In this document: positions 53,095-63,512 of the stretch, in pieces
Numbering within the stretch: the stretch's first letter is position 1
How the letters are laid out: the number at the start of each line of letters is the position of its first letter
NCBI GenBank assembly: GCA_024500155.1
Contig: CM044856.1
Coordinates: 46,314,303-46,378,302 of the forward strand
DNA length: 64,000 nt
Reading direction: 5' to 3'
Source of the DNA: Chenopodium formosanum
Lineage: Eukaryota > Streptophyta > Magnoliopsida > Caryophyllales > Amaranthaceae
Made by a program: the position numbers and the translations under genes
The notes under the pieces: generated by a model
Told to the model about the DNA's origin: nothing
Seen by the model: the letters and a program-made list of their open reading frames with translations, nothing else
Databases searched by the model: none

Positions 53095-54906
53095 ATGAGT
53101 GACGAGGAGGTTCCACAGGTTCCAAGGGGATTAACCTTAGAACAGGCTCAAAATCTTAGAAGAGATAGGCGAATTGACGAGTTGGCAGCAAGGATGGATG
53201 AGATATTAAAAAGGCTTGATAATCTTGCTGGAGATTCTTCAAGGAAAGGGAATTCTAACCCTAATTCTGGTTCAAGTGAGGAAGAACAACCAAAGAGGAA
53301 TCCAAGGAGGCCACGAAATAATTATTCGTCAAGTGATGAATCACCAAGGCCTAGGAGAAGAGATAGACCAAAGGATGATGATAGGAACCTTAGATTAGAT
53401 CTTCCTGAATTCAATGGGAGTATGAATGAACCTGAAAAATACTTTGAGTGGATTAGAAGGGCCGAGACACTTTTTGATTATAAGGAGTATGATGAAAGGA
53501 AAAGATGCAAATTGGCTGAATTAAAACTGACCGGTTATGCTAGTCTTTGGTATGATAATCTAAAGAAGAAAAGGCATAAGGAGGGGCGTGCAAGAATCTC
53601 AACTTGGGAACAACTCAAGAAGCACATGAAAAAAAGGTTCGTACCTAGTGATTATATTCAAGATGTTTATCTTAAGATGCAACTTTTTAAACAAAATTCT
53701 ATGACTGTTGAGAGTTATATTGGTGAATTTGAAAAGTTATGCATGCTATGTGGCTTAGAAGAGATTGTTGAGCATAAGATTGCTAGATTTATTTCGGGGT
53801 TGAATGATAATATTGCTGAAAAAGTTGAATTGCAACAATATTGGTCCTTTGAGGATGTTGGCAAGGTAGCTTTGAAAGTTGAAAAACAGATAAAGGGGAA
53901 GAAATGGACGTACACTAAGCCCTTTGTAAAAGGTTTCACTAAACCTTTTGAGAAGAACAGCTTGGAGAAAAGTGGTTCTAGTTCGAACTACAAGGAGACT
54001 AAATCAAAGTTTGAAGCTCCTAAAAAGCTTGTTGAAGATAGGAAGTGCTTCAAGTGTGGTAGTGTTGGTCACATTGAAACTAATTGTCCATCAAAAAGAG
54101 TAATGACTGCTCAAGAGTGGGAACAAGAACAAGCTAAGTGTGAGCAAGGTAGTGACTATGAAGAAAAGAACGAAGAGGAAAACTTTGAAGAAGAGGAGGG
54201 GCATATTGACGAAATTGATCCCGAGACTCATGGTCAAAGTTTGGTTCTAAGAAGGGCGCTACACTCTAAAACCGTACCTATGGAAAACAATCAAAGGGAG
54301 AAAATCTTTCTTACAAGGTGCAAGGTAGAAGATAGGTTGTGTGATATGATCATAGACACGGGGAGTTGCACTAATGTGGTATCTACTACTTTGGTAGACA
54401 AATTGAAGTGGCCAACTACTGAACATCCAAGCCCTTATAAGCTTCATTGGCTTAATAATTCGAGTGATGTTAAGGTAACTAAACAAGCCTTAATCTCCTT
54501 TTCAATTGGTAAATTTCATGATAAAGTTTTGTGTGATGTTTGTCCTATGGATGCTTGTCATATACTATTAGGCCGTCCTTGGCAATATGATAGATTTGTG
54601 AAGTTTGATGGAAGGACTAATGTGTATGTTGTGAGAAAAGGAGAAAAAGAGAGACCGGTTGCTTTAAAACCTTTGATAAGCAACAAGTCTTCTAATGTTA
54701 CCTCTAATTCGAAGAGTTCTTATTTGATTAGTGAGAGGGAATTAGAAAAAGAGATTTGCAGCAACAATGTGGTATATATACTTGTTTCTAATGAGATTCG
54801 AATTGATCAAGATAAACAAGTAAAGAGGCCGTATGAATTGGAATCTGTTTTAGAAGAATTCAAGGATGTCTTGACCTCCTATTCGTGGGATAGAGTATCA
54901 AATTGA
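53095..54906 (+). CDS. Gag and aspartic protease of the CRM-like element
   Basis: The frame is open for 603 codons from ATG 53095 (MSDEEVPQVPRGLTLEQAQN), preferred because it follows the leader and matches family gag starts. N-terminal coiled coil (ELAARMDEILKRLDN), Arg/Ser/Asp tract, capsid domain (LDLPEFNGSMNEPEKYFEWI to LQQYWSFEDVGKVALKVEKQ), zinc knuckle CFKCGSVGHIETNC (about 54048) and retropepsin with IIDTGSCTNVVSTTLVDKL (about 54355) and HILLGRPWQYDRFV. A small deletion near 54875 shifts the frame before RT, so gag-protease ends at 54904. Gag could assemble particles; protease looks intact. Confidence 0.9.
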   Translation: MSDEEVPQVPRGLTLEQAQNLRRDRRIDELAARMDEILKRLDNLAGDSSRKGNSNPNSGSSEEEQPKRNPRRPRNNYSSSDESPRPRRRDRPKDDDRNLRLDLPEFNGSMNEPEKYFEWIRRAETLFDYKEYDERKRCKLAELKLTGYASLWYDNLKKKRHKEGRARISTWEQLKKHMKKRFVPSDYIQDVYLKMQLFKQNSMTVESYIGEFEKLCMLCGLEEIVEHKIARFISGLNDNIAEKVELQQYWSFEDVGKVALKVEKQIKGKKWTYTKPFVKGFTKPFEKNSLEKSGSSSNYKETKSKFEAPKKLVEDRKCFKCGSVGHIETNCPSKRVMTAQEWEQEQAKCEQGSDYEEKNEEENFEEEEGHIDEIDPETHGQSLVLRRALHSKTVPMENNQREKIFLTRCKVEDRLCDMIIDTGSCTNVVSTTLVDKLKWPTTEHPSPYKLHWLNNSSDVKVTKQALISFSIGKFHDKVLCDVCPMDACHILLGRPWQYDRFVKFDGRTNVYVVRKGEKERPVALKPLISNKSSNVTSNSKSSYLISERELEKEICSNNVVYILVSNEIRIDQDKQVKRPYELESVLEEFKDVLTSYSWDRVSN

Positions 54907-55453
54907 CTTGATTCCGGGAGCACAATTACCTAATAAGGCAGCCTATAGAAGTAATCCGGAAGAAACAAAGGAGATGCAAAGGCAAATTGAAGAGCTTATG
55001 ACTAGAGGATACGTGAGGGAAAGTATGAGCCCTTGTGCCGTGCCTACTTTACTTGTCCCAAAGAAAGATGGGAGTTGGCGCATGTGTATTGATAGTAGGA
55101 GTGTGAATAACATCACTATTAAATACCGATTTCCTATTCCAAGATTAGATGATCTACTTGATGAACTACATGGTTCACAGTTGTTTTCTAAGATTGATCT
55201 TATGAGTGGTTATCATCAAATTCGAATGAGAGAAGGAGATGAGTTGAAAACAGCATTCAAGACTAAGTTAGGGTTGTATGAATGGTTGGTGATGCCGTTT
55301 GGACTCACTAATGCACCTAGCACTTTCATGAGGTTGATGCATGAGGTACTTAAACCTTTCCTTGGCAAGTTTGTTGTTGTTTATTTAGATGATATTCTGA
55401 TATACTCTAAAAATTTGCATGATCATTTAAATCATCTAACAAGTGTGTTTTAA
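54876..55453 (+). pseudogene. Reverse transcriptase of the CRM-like element
   Basis: In the frame shifted from gag: PIRGIEYQIDLIPGAQLPNK, CAVPTLLVPKKDGSWRMCID, LFSKIDLMSGYHQIRM (first Asp), MPFGLTNAPSTFMRLMHEVL and FVVVYLDDILIYSKNLHDHL (catalytic YLDD). A TAA at 55451 interrupts; the frame then continues to the connection. All three catalytic Asp residues are present. Confidence 0.9.
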
Positions 55454-56458
55454 GTGTTAAGAGAGAAGAAACTCTATGCTAAGCTTGAAAAATGCTACTT
55501 CTTAGTGCCTAGTGTTACTTTTCTTGGTTATGTTGTATTAAAGGATGGTGTTTCAGTTGATCATTCGAAAGTAGAGGCTATTAAAACTTGGCCTATTCCT
55601 ACTAATGTGAGTGATCGAGATACAAAGTTCATGAGTTTCTTTTGGAAGTCTTTATGGAAGCTTGTGGGAACTAAATTGCTCTTTAGTACATCTTACCATC
55701 CACAAACTGATGGACAAACCGAGGTTACTAATCGTACTCTTGGTGCGCTTTTGCGTGGGTTAGTGAGTAAGACACAAAAGGATTGGGACATCAAGTTAGC
55801 TCATGCGGAGTTTGCCTATAATAGATCACCTACATATGCTACAAAACATAGTCCTTTTGAGGTAGTCTATGGAGTCAATCCGAAACTTCCAATTGATCTT
55901 GTTCCATTTCCTAAGGGTGAATTAATTCACAAAGATGCCGAGTCTAAGTTGAAGAGTATGCTGAAATTACATGCTCAAGTTCGAACAAGAATAGAGAAGG
56001 TAAATGACATTTACAAAGCTAGAGCAAACAAGCATAGAACGCAACAAGGTTACAATGTTGGAGACTTGGTATGGTTACATTTGAGAAAGGAAAGATTTCC
56101 AGGAAAACGCAAGAATAAGTTGATGCCTAGAAGTGAAGGTCCTTTCAAGATTATTGAGAAGATCAATGACAATGCTTATAAGTTAGAACTTCCGGGAGAA
56201 TATGGAGTTTGTGCTACATTCAATGTTGGCGATTTGGCTAAGTATATTCCTGATGAGGAACTTCGAGATTTGAGGACAAATTCTTTCGAAGAAGAGGAGG
56301 ATGATGCAAGTCTAAGCATGGAGAACTTCGAAGATTTGCTTATCATGCATCAAGATAGCTTGTCCCTAAACATTAATTCAAGCCAAGCATTGCATGGACA
56401 CTTTCTTGGATATCAAAGCAAAGCCACGGTTTGCTTAGTGGTTTTTCTTGGAGTCTAG
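55454..56458 (+). pseudogene. RT tail fused to truncated integrase, reading into the LTR
   Basis: Starts with RT thumb (REKKLYAKLEKCYFLVPSVT, AIKTWPIPTNV) and joins at about 55607, in frame, to integrase SDRDTKFMSFFWKSLWKLVG, YHPQTDGQTEVTNRTLGALL. So it keeps the second Asp and the Glu of the integrase triad, but lacks the zinc domain, the first Asp and all of RNase H. The C-terminal domain is complete (VWLHLRKERFPGKRKNKL, LELPGEYGVCATFNVGDL, acidic EEEEDD). The frame passes 56302 into the LTR for another 52 codons. Non-functional enzyme. Confidence 0.9.
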
Positions 56459-57049
56459 TTCACTTTCTTGAACTTTCTTGAATTTTCTTTACTTAGATTT
56501 TGCTTACAAGTTTTTACCTTTCACTTGAAAGGGTTTTTCTTGGTTCAAGCATTAGGATCTTTAATCTTTATTTAGTTCTTTAATTTTTATTTATTTATTT
56601 AGTTGCTTTAAAAATCAGTTAGTTAGCAAAATAAATCAGTTTAGGCGTGTGCTTGTTCTCCAAGGAGTTTGGTGTATGCTTGTGCGCCAAGGTGCTTGCT
56701 CTTCAAGCAAGTTAGAATTCTAGTTTAATTAGGATTGAATTAGGGACTTGTCCTAATCTTCCTAGGTAAACTAAGTCTTATAAATAGGGCTGTAAACACA
56801 CGAATAAACATATATAGAGATTAATATTCAGATTTATTTCTTAAGTTGCATACTTGAGTTTTTTGTTGATTGTGATCAATTGCTGTTTTGCTTGTTTTAG
56901 TTAAAACATTCGTTTGGATTGATTAATTAGGTGGATTCTTAATTGATTAATCTTAGTTTTTGTTTAATTCTTGGTGGATTTCCTGTATAGAATTAGACTT
57001 AAACATATCCCTTGTGTTTTGTTGATTTTCGGATCAATAATTCACATCA
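56302..57049 (+). repeat. 3' LTR of the CRM-like element
   Basis: Matches the 5' LTR at 743 of 748 positions by eye. The first 157 bases are also the end of the integrase frame. Confidence 0.95.
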
Positions 57050-57330
57050 TGGTATGTTGAAGCAAGCAAAGAAAACGCTCAAGGATGAGGGGAAGCATGA
57101 TATGCTCATGATTAAAAAGGGCAAGCCGTTCAAAATCTCAGGCAAGAAGAAGAAAGGCTTTAAGGGGAAGGGCAAGAAGAAAACCTTTCCCCCTAAGCCT
57201 AAAGCTACCAAGGATAACAAAGAGAAGAAGGTAGCATCTTCTAAATATGATTCCGAATGCTTCTATTGTAAGAAGAAGGGACATTGGAAGAGAGATTGCC
57301 TCAAGTTCAAGGAAGATACAAAGAACGGAA

Positions 57331-57660
57331 CCATTGCTTCTGAATCAGGTTTATTCGCTATAGACCTTAACTTCACTAGCTTAGTATCATGGGTATTAGA
57401 TACTGGATGTGGCTCACACCTTTGTTCCAATTCTCAGGGACTAAGGAACGCTAGAAGGCTAGAGAAGGGAGAGGTTGAACTCCGGTTCGGCAATGGAGCC
57501 AGAATTAGTGTCGTATCCGTAGGAACTCTAAGTTTGTCTTTGCCCACCGGGCTTGTTTTGGAACTAGATAATGTTTATTATGTTCCTAACATTACCAAAA
57601 ACATCATTTCAATTTCGGCGTTGGACGCCAAGGGTTTTGAATTTTGAGTAAAAGACAATG
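57331..57660 (+). pseudogene. Copia B aspartic protease
   Basis: WVLDTGCGSHLCSNSQGLRN carries the catalytic DTG (about 57398). It is followed by GNGARISVVSVGTLSLSLPTG and LELDNVYYVPNITKNIISIS, the typical copia protease end. It is in frame with the zinc knuckle. A stop follows KGFEF near 57645. Confidence 0.85.
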
Positions 57661-57777
57661 AATGTTCGTTTTATCTCGATAATGTTTTATATGGTATTGC
57701 ACATACTGAAAATGGTTTTTAAGTGCTTAATCTGGACAAACAAGTTTATAATGTGAATAATACTACCAAAAAAGATA

Positions 57778-58660
57778 AGACCATGGAGTCAAACTAAACT
57801 TACTTATGGCATTGTCGTCTTGGCCACATTAACATCAAACGCATCAAGAGACTTCTACAAGAAGGTGCTCTTGACTCTTTCGATTTAGAATCGTTTGAGA
57901 ATTGCGAGGGATGTTTATTAGGCAAGATGATTAAACAGCCATTCTCCAAGCTAGGAGAAAGGGCAGGAGACTTATTAGGTCTAATACACACTGATGTATG
58001 TGGACCGATGAGCTCAACCACCAGAAATGGACACCGATATTTTATCACCTTCACAGTTGACTATAGTAGATATGATTATGTCTACCTAATGTCACATAAA
58101 TCTGAATCGTTTAAAAAGTTCAAAGAATTTCAGAGTGAAGTTGAAAATCAGCTTGGCAAGAAAATAAAAGCCCTTCGATCGGATCGAGGTGGTGAATACT
58201 TGAGCCAAGAATTCGATGACCATTTGAAAGAAAAAGGTATACTTTCAGAATTGACACCTCCAGGAACTCCTCAAAGGAACGAAGTATCCGAAAGGAGAAA
58301 TCGAACCTTGTTGGACATGGTACGATCAACATTGATCTTAGTGATCTTTCTATCTCTTTCTAGGGACATGCACTTCTAACTGCGGCACTAACACTGAACC
58401 GTGCACCATCAAAAGCTGTAGAAAAGACTACATATGAATTATGGACAAAGAAACCTCCTAGGTTGTCTTTTCTAAATATATGGGGATGCAAAGCATATGT
58501 CAAGAAATTGATTTCTGACAAACTTCATCCCAAATATGACAAGGTTTACTTTGTGGGCTACCCAAAAGAAACCAAAGGGTATTACTTCTACAACAAATCG
58601 GAGAACAAAGTGTTTGTTGCTCGCGATGGTATCTTTTTGGAGAAGGAACACCTTTCCTAA
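57778..58660 (+). pseudogene. Copia B integrase
   Basis: LWHCRLGHINIKRIKRLLQE (zinc-binding pre-integrase), then CEGCLLGKM, HTDVCGPMSSTTRNGHRYFI (first Asp), LRSDRGGEYLSQEFD (second Asp) and TPQRNEVSERRNRTLLDMVR (Glu). A frameshift lies near 58340, then TAALTLNRAPSKAVEKTTYE and FLNIWGCKAYVKKLISDKLH. Ends in a linker stop near 58658. Confidence 0.85.
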
Positions 58661-58926
58661 ATGACAAGTGGGAGGAAAATCGAACTTGACAAAGTTCGTG
58701 AGGATGAGCAACAAAATCAGAATGACAGTCAAAGTCCTCAAACAACATAGCTGCTCTCGAAATCGGTCGGTACTGTTGACGCAGGTCAAAATGATCAAAA
58801 TGTGCAAAGTCAAACCGAAAATGCAAATGCTCAATCCATTACCCTACGTAGGTTTAGAGGCCGAGATCTCAATCTGATAGATATCTTGGTTTAGTATTAA
58901 CCGAGATCTTAGAGGACATCCTGATT

Positions 58927-60037
58927 ATGGATGGAGATGAACCGTCAACCTACAAGCAAGCGATGGCAAGCACCGACTCTGCTAAATGGCATGAGGCCAT
59001 GAGATTTGAAATGGATTCCATGTTTGAAAATCAAGTCTGGGACTTGGTTGACTTACCCGAAGGTTATACACCTATCGGATGTAAGTGGATTTTCAAGATG
59101 AAAACCGACAAAGATGGAAATGTATTCATTTACAAAGCTAGATTGGTGGCAAAAGGTTATAGACAAGTTCATGGTATTGATTACGATGAAACCTTTTCAC
59201 CAGTCGCAATGCTTAAATCCGTTTGGATCCTCCTAGCGATTGCTGCATATTATAACTATGAAATATGGAAGATGGGCGTCAAAACTGCCTTCTTAAATGG
59301 TATTTTGGAAGAAACTGTGTACATGACACAGCCTGAAGGTTTTGTCGACCAAAACAATGCTGGGAAGGTTTGTAAGCTTAAGAAGTCCATTTATGGACTA
59401 AAGCAAGCTATCGGTAAGTTTGATTTTATCAAGAATCCAGATGAATCTTGTGTTTACAAGAAGGTCAGTGGGAGTGACATTGCCTTCTTAGTTTTATATG
59501 TCGATGACATATTGCTCATTGGAAACAGCATTTTGTTGTTAGAGTCTGTAAAGGCCTGGCTTGGAAAATGTTTCTCAATGGAAGACTTAGGAGAGGCTCA
59601 GTATATACTAGGCATCAAGATCTATAGGGATAGATCAAAAAGGATGATTAAATTGAGTCAAAGTACTTATATTGATAAGGTACTTGCTCGATTTAGCATG
59701 GAGGGGGCCAAGAGAGGTCACCTGCCAATGTCACATGGCATAACCCTGAGAAAGAAGCAGTGTCCACAAACACCTGTTGAGCGGGAAAGAATGAATCTAA
59801 TTCCTTATGCTTCGCTTATTGGATCGATCATGTATGCCATGATATGTACTAGGCCAGATGTATCGTATGCCTTGAGTGCTACGAGCCATTACCAATTAGA
59901 TCCAGGAGAGGCCCATTAGACTGCGGCCAAGAATATCCTAAAGTACCTGAAAAGGAACAAGGATAAATTCCTGGTGTATGGTGGTTCAGAGGAATTAGTT
60001 GTTGAAGGTTATACCGACGCGCTTCCAGACAAACAGA
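58927..60037 (+). pseudogene. Copia B reverse transcriptase
   Basis: Starts with WHEAMRFEMDSMFENQVWDL and PIGCKWIFKMKTDKDGNVFI, then KARLVAKGYRQVHGIDYDET, VKTAFLNGILEETVYMTQPE and LVLYVDDILLIGNS (catalytic YVDD). A short piece is missing between IYGLKQA and GKFDFIKNPDE (about 59409), where the family has a Trp-containing segment of roughly 15-20 residues. A TAG ends this frame at 59917 and a frameshift lies near 60020. Confidence 0.88.
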
Positions 60038-60472
60038 GACGATTTCAAATCGCAATCTGGATATATGTTCTATCTAAATGGAGGAGCGTTCAGTTGGAAG
60101 AGTGCCAAGCAGAGTACAAATGCAGATTCTACAACTAAAGCTGAGTACTTAGCAGCTGCTGAAGCGGCTAAGGAAGCTGTTTGGATTCGTAAGTTCATTG
60201 ATGAACTTGATGTTGTAACCTCCATAAAGGGTCCAATAGCTCTTTATTGTGAAAACAATGGAGCTATTGCTCAGGCCAGAGAGCCAAGGGAACATAAAAA
60301 AGTCAAACATGTCAAACGGCGATTTCACATGATTCGAGAATGGAAATTAGAAGGTGAAATCAGAATTTGCCAAGTTGGAATGGATGACAATGTAGCCAAT
60401 CCACTTACTAAACCTTTGTCTCAAGTGAATCACAACAAGCACGTTGAGGCAATGGGAATCAGGCATGTATGA
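59999..60472 (+). pseudogene. Copia B RNase H
   Basis: SGYMFYLNGGAFSWKSAKQS, TKAEYLAAAEAAKEAVWIRK, ALYCENNGAIAQAREPREHK and QVGMDDNVANPLTKPLSQVN form a full copia RNase H C-terminus with a natural stop at 60470. It is frameshifted relative to RT, so it could not be made as part of the polyprotein. Confidence 0.85.
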
Positions 60473-60854
60473 GACTGGTTTTGATTTCCCTATTTTGTGT
60501 TTTAGTAAAATTTTGAACATTTAATGTAAGACACTAAGAAAAATCATTCAAGTTTTGGAGTAATATAAATTTCATGCAATATATTATTACTCCGTTAGCT
60601 ATTTAATTGTGGTTTAGGATTAAATAATGAGTCCATTCGATTCTTGGAATATTCAAAATAGGGTATCAAGACCAGTCTTGGTAAGGAAACACCTATTAAG
60701 TGAACATTGAATATTATAATTGAAATTGTCCCTAATCGAGGTCATTTAAACAATGGACGATTAATGACCAATTGAGATTAGTGTGTAGTCTGACTTATAG
60801 CACTGTTTCTTGTGCTACGAGGACATGATTGTCATAAATCATTTGCACAGGTAT
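60473..60854 (+). other. Copia B 3' untranslated tail
   Basis: Follows the RNase H stop; AT-rich, no frame. No TG...CA LTR start can be recognised before the Tat insertion at 60855, and it continues at 63981-64000. Confidence 0.5.
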
Positions 60855-61345
60855 TGTTTTGGGTGTTTTTGTCCCTCGGGAGAGTTACAACACGAAGACT
60901 GATCCGGGAAGAGTTGAACCTGCAAAACAAATGGAGACACCTGTTGGGTGGTGCTCCGCCTCCGACGCACAAGTTAATAACTTGAAACGAGATAAAGTGA
61001 ACGGAAATTTAGGTGAGTATCTGCTCGGATTCCAAGCTCAGGTGTTTCTCTGATGTAAGAGAATGCAGTTGTAATCAATCGTAAAAACGTGTCCTCAAAA
61101 TGAGGGACATCTCCCTATTTATAGGGTAATTGGTTATTGCCCCTGATTAGGTCACTGAACCCTAATCATTGGTGGGCTGCGCCGTATTCCGGCTTTCTCG
61201 GGATTTGGGCCTGAAGGTCGCCTTTTCCCTTTTATCTCTGGAATGACACGTGTCAAACAGGGATTGGTCCATTTTGGACCAATCTTAGGCTGACACGTGT
61301 CACCCTCTGATTGGGCCACGTGGCAGGGTAAAAATACCCTAAACA
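60855..61345 (-). repeat. 3' LTR of the scrambled Tat derivative
   Basis: 491 bp, TGTTTTGGG to CCCTAAACA on the plus strand, next to the polypurine-tract complement (61346-61355). Confidence 0.92.
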
Positions 61346-61870
61346 TTTGCCCCTCACAGATGTGACGTGGCATGCCACGTGGCATCTGTGACACATGCCA
61401 CTCTCCGGTTGGCGGTAATTTTACAGTTACAGAGTAACCGTTCACCTTCTAGGTAAATTACGGAAATGCCCCCGTATTTACCCCATATATATAGCCGTTT
61501 TACCCTCATAATTTTGTACGTTTTACAAAAATTTTCTAGAGAGGAAAACTTTGAGAGAGCAGAAGTCATCCGTTTGAGTCAGGCGCAAGCAAGAAACTTT
61601 TGTTCTTCCGCAACCCAGCCGGACCCGCCCTCCTTCAGATACCACATACAAAGGTACCGTCTCTGTCTCTCTTAGCTCTTTTCTTTTTTCACCGCCTGTA
61701 CATATTTCTTGCAATAAATGGATGCATCACCAACACACACGGCACAACCTAGGTTAGAGTCCAGCCGGTCACCGGGGACGGCTGAGTCTAGGACTGGGAG
61801 TGCCGGCTCGGGGTGTTGGGACCACCCTTTGCCATGGATTCCGACTAGTTATGTGTCTGTGCAGGACACC

Positions 61871-63437
61871 ATGGCTCGGACAATGCAGACGACCAATGAT
61901 CCAAATTACAGAGGCGAAAGCTCAGGCGGCCAAACGCCTGAGGGAGACACGTCTGATTAGGGAGATCAGACGACTCTGGAGAGATCCCCTCCGCGCGCCC
62001 CTTCAACCCCCGCTGACTCTTTCCTAGAGGAGTGTGACCAAGGCGGCGACGATGCCGCCTCTGCCCCCATGGACCAAAGTGAGGGGGAGACGGAGAGTGA
62101 CAGCTCCGCCTCTACCTCCGAGAGCAGCGATGACTTGCCCCCTCTTCCGGATAGCGAGGAGGAAGAAAGGAAAAAGTGGAGTGAGAAGGACGATCCCTTC
62201 AGCATCCACGTCTCCTCCAAGGACCGGATCCAGATGGGGGAGAACTTAGAGAATTTTAAGAAAATGCACCCGCTAGGAGACGGGTATAAGATCCGGGTGC
62301 CGCCTGAACTTGGCACCATCGTCTGGGGGGATGATCAACAGAACGCCAACAATTATTTTGGCTGTTACGAGGCGGCGTTCAAAGCCGGCCTTCGCTTCCC
62401 CCTTCACCAGGCGATGAAGGCTATTTTGAGGGGCTACGGCCTGGGGCTCTGGCAACTTACCCCCAACTCCTGGACCAACATTCTGGGGTATGTTGCCGCC
62501 TGTGAGTTCCAAGGGCTTAACCCCGGCTGGGAGGCTTTTGCAAGCATGCATTACCTCAGCAGGAGCCCAGGCGGCTGGAGAGCATGGTATACTCTAACCA
62601 CACAGCCGCAATATATGATGACCTTGGACAAGGTCTCCAAGTTCGATGGCTAGAAGCACAGGTTCTATCTGATGTCAGCCCCAACCAGACGGGAGAATTA
62701 TGAATTCTGTCTGTACAATAAGAAGCCTGACTTGTTAGGCAGGAAGTGCGCTCTTCCCCGGATCCCAGAGGAGGACTTTGACAAGATTATTGAGGCAGAC
62801 TTTTTTGGCCTCACAGACGCAACCTTGTCAACCGGGGAAACAATAAAAGTCCCCAAGAACTGGATCCCCAAGAGCGCCTGGTTCAGGGACGAGTGCTTCC
62901 TAGCCGCCTGCGGGCTAGGGCACATGTTTTCCAAACGTATGCGCCTGAGTTTATATCCGCCTGAGTTTATATCCGTCTGTAGTATTTTTCTATCGAAATT
63001 GTTTTATGATATTGACCAACTTCCTTCTTTTTGCAGAGGAAGCATTAAACATGTTGCAGACGGAGAAAACCCCAAAGCGATCCTCTGCTGTCATCCGCAA
63101 GGCGCTTGCGGAGAAGGCAGCGGCTGAGGTCAAAGCCAAGGTATTGAGCGCCTGACCCTTTCTTAAGCTCATTTTATAAATTGTCTTGCCCGGATACTAA
63201 CCTTAACTTATTTATTTTCACAGGGGGGAGAAGTTGGGAAATCGTTTGAGAAGAATCTCAAACGGGCTAGGGAGGAGGCCCCAGCCGTTCTCAATAAAAT
63301 AAAAAAGTCCGCCTCTGCATCAACTCCTGGCGCCTTAGCCGGGACAAAGACGATGCGAATAGCGGGGCGGCTCGAGAAAGTAGGTGGCAGCCTGTGCCTT
63401 GACCTTGCCAACCCCTCAGGAGCCGCGGGGTTCACCA
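61871..63437 (+). pseudogene. Antisense gene copy in the scrambled Tat derivative
   Basis: TATA region near 61485; leader intron 61654-61864; ATG 61871 after acceptor GTGCAG. First coding exon 61865 to about 62938 encodes the acidic Ser-rich start (ESSDDLPPLPDSEEEERKKW) and the conserved domain (WQLTPNSWTNILGYVAACEF, LLGRKCALPRIPEEDFDKII, GLGHMFSK). Further exons are 63037-63140 (EEALNMLQTEKTPKRSSAVI) and 63225-63437. Intron ends GTATGC...TTGCAG and GTATTG...TCACAG are intact. Frame breaks are only TAG at 61958 (CAG in Tat 3) and TAG at 62651 (TGG in Tat 3). The coiled-coil 3' half is deleted. Confidence 0.72.
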
Positions 63438-63512
63438 CGCCTGCTCCAGGCGGAAAGCGATATATCTTAGTGGCTGTGGATTACTTCACCAAAACATTTG
63501 GCGCCGTTTGTG
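63438..63512 (+). other. Inverted integrase and primer-site fragments
   Basis: 63438-63490 encodes PAPGGKRYILVAVDYFTK, the integrase core piece whose normal copy is on the minus strand at 36833-36885. Immediately after, 63488-63512 is LTR end plus primer site in plus orientation. The shared bases CCAA and GGGAGAG bridge the joints. Confidence 0.85.

Larger units (their letters stand above)
52055..57049 (+). mobile_element. Young CRM-like Ty3/gypsy element with internal deletion
   Basis: LTRs 52055-52802 and 56302-57049 (748 bp each, 5 differences by eye). Perfect duplication TGGTA (52050-52054; 57050-57054). Primer site TTTGGTATCAGAGCAGG at 52805. It encodes gag, protease and RT, but RNase H, the integrase N-terminus and the first part of its core are missing. 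It is 4,995 bp instead of the 7-8 kb usual for this group. The integrase end (VWLHLRKERFPGKRKNKLMP, INDNAYKLELPGEYGVCATF) and its reading into the 3' LTR resemble the CRM clade. Confidence 0.93.
51482..57330 (+). pseudogene. Copia B gag, split by a gypsy element
   Basis: ATG at 51482 (MSSNKSNNQFSLRSILDKKK, then a TAG), followed by LNFPDWQRNLRIVLMQEQKE and YVLDEEMPEAP: copia gag. The capsid helices run on with stops to 52054, where the gypsy enters. From 57055 it resumes with GMLKQAKKTLKDEGKHDML, a Lys-rich region and the zinc knuckle CFYCKKKGHWKRDC (about 57260). Confidence 0.82.
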
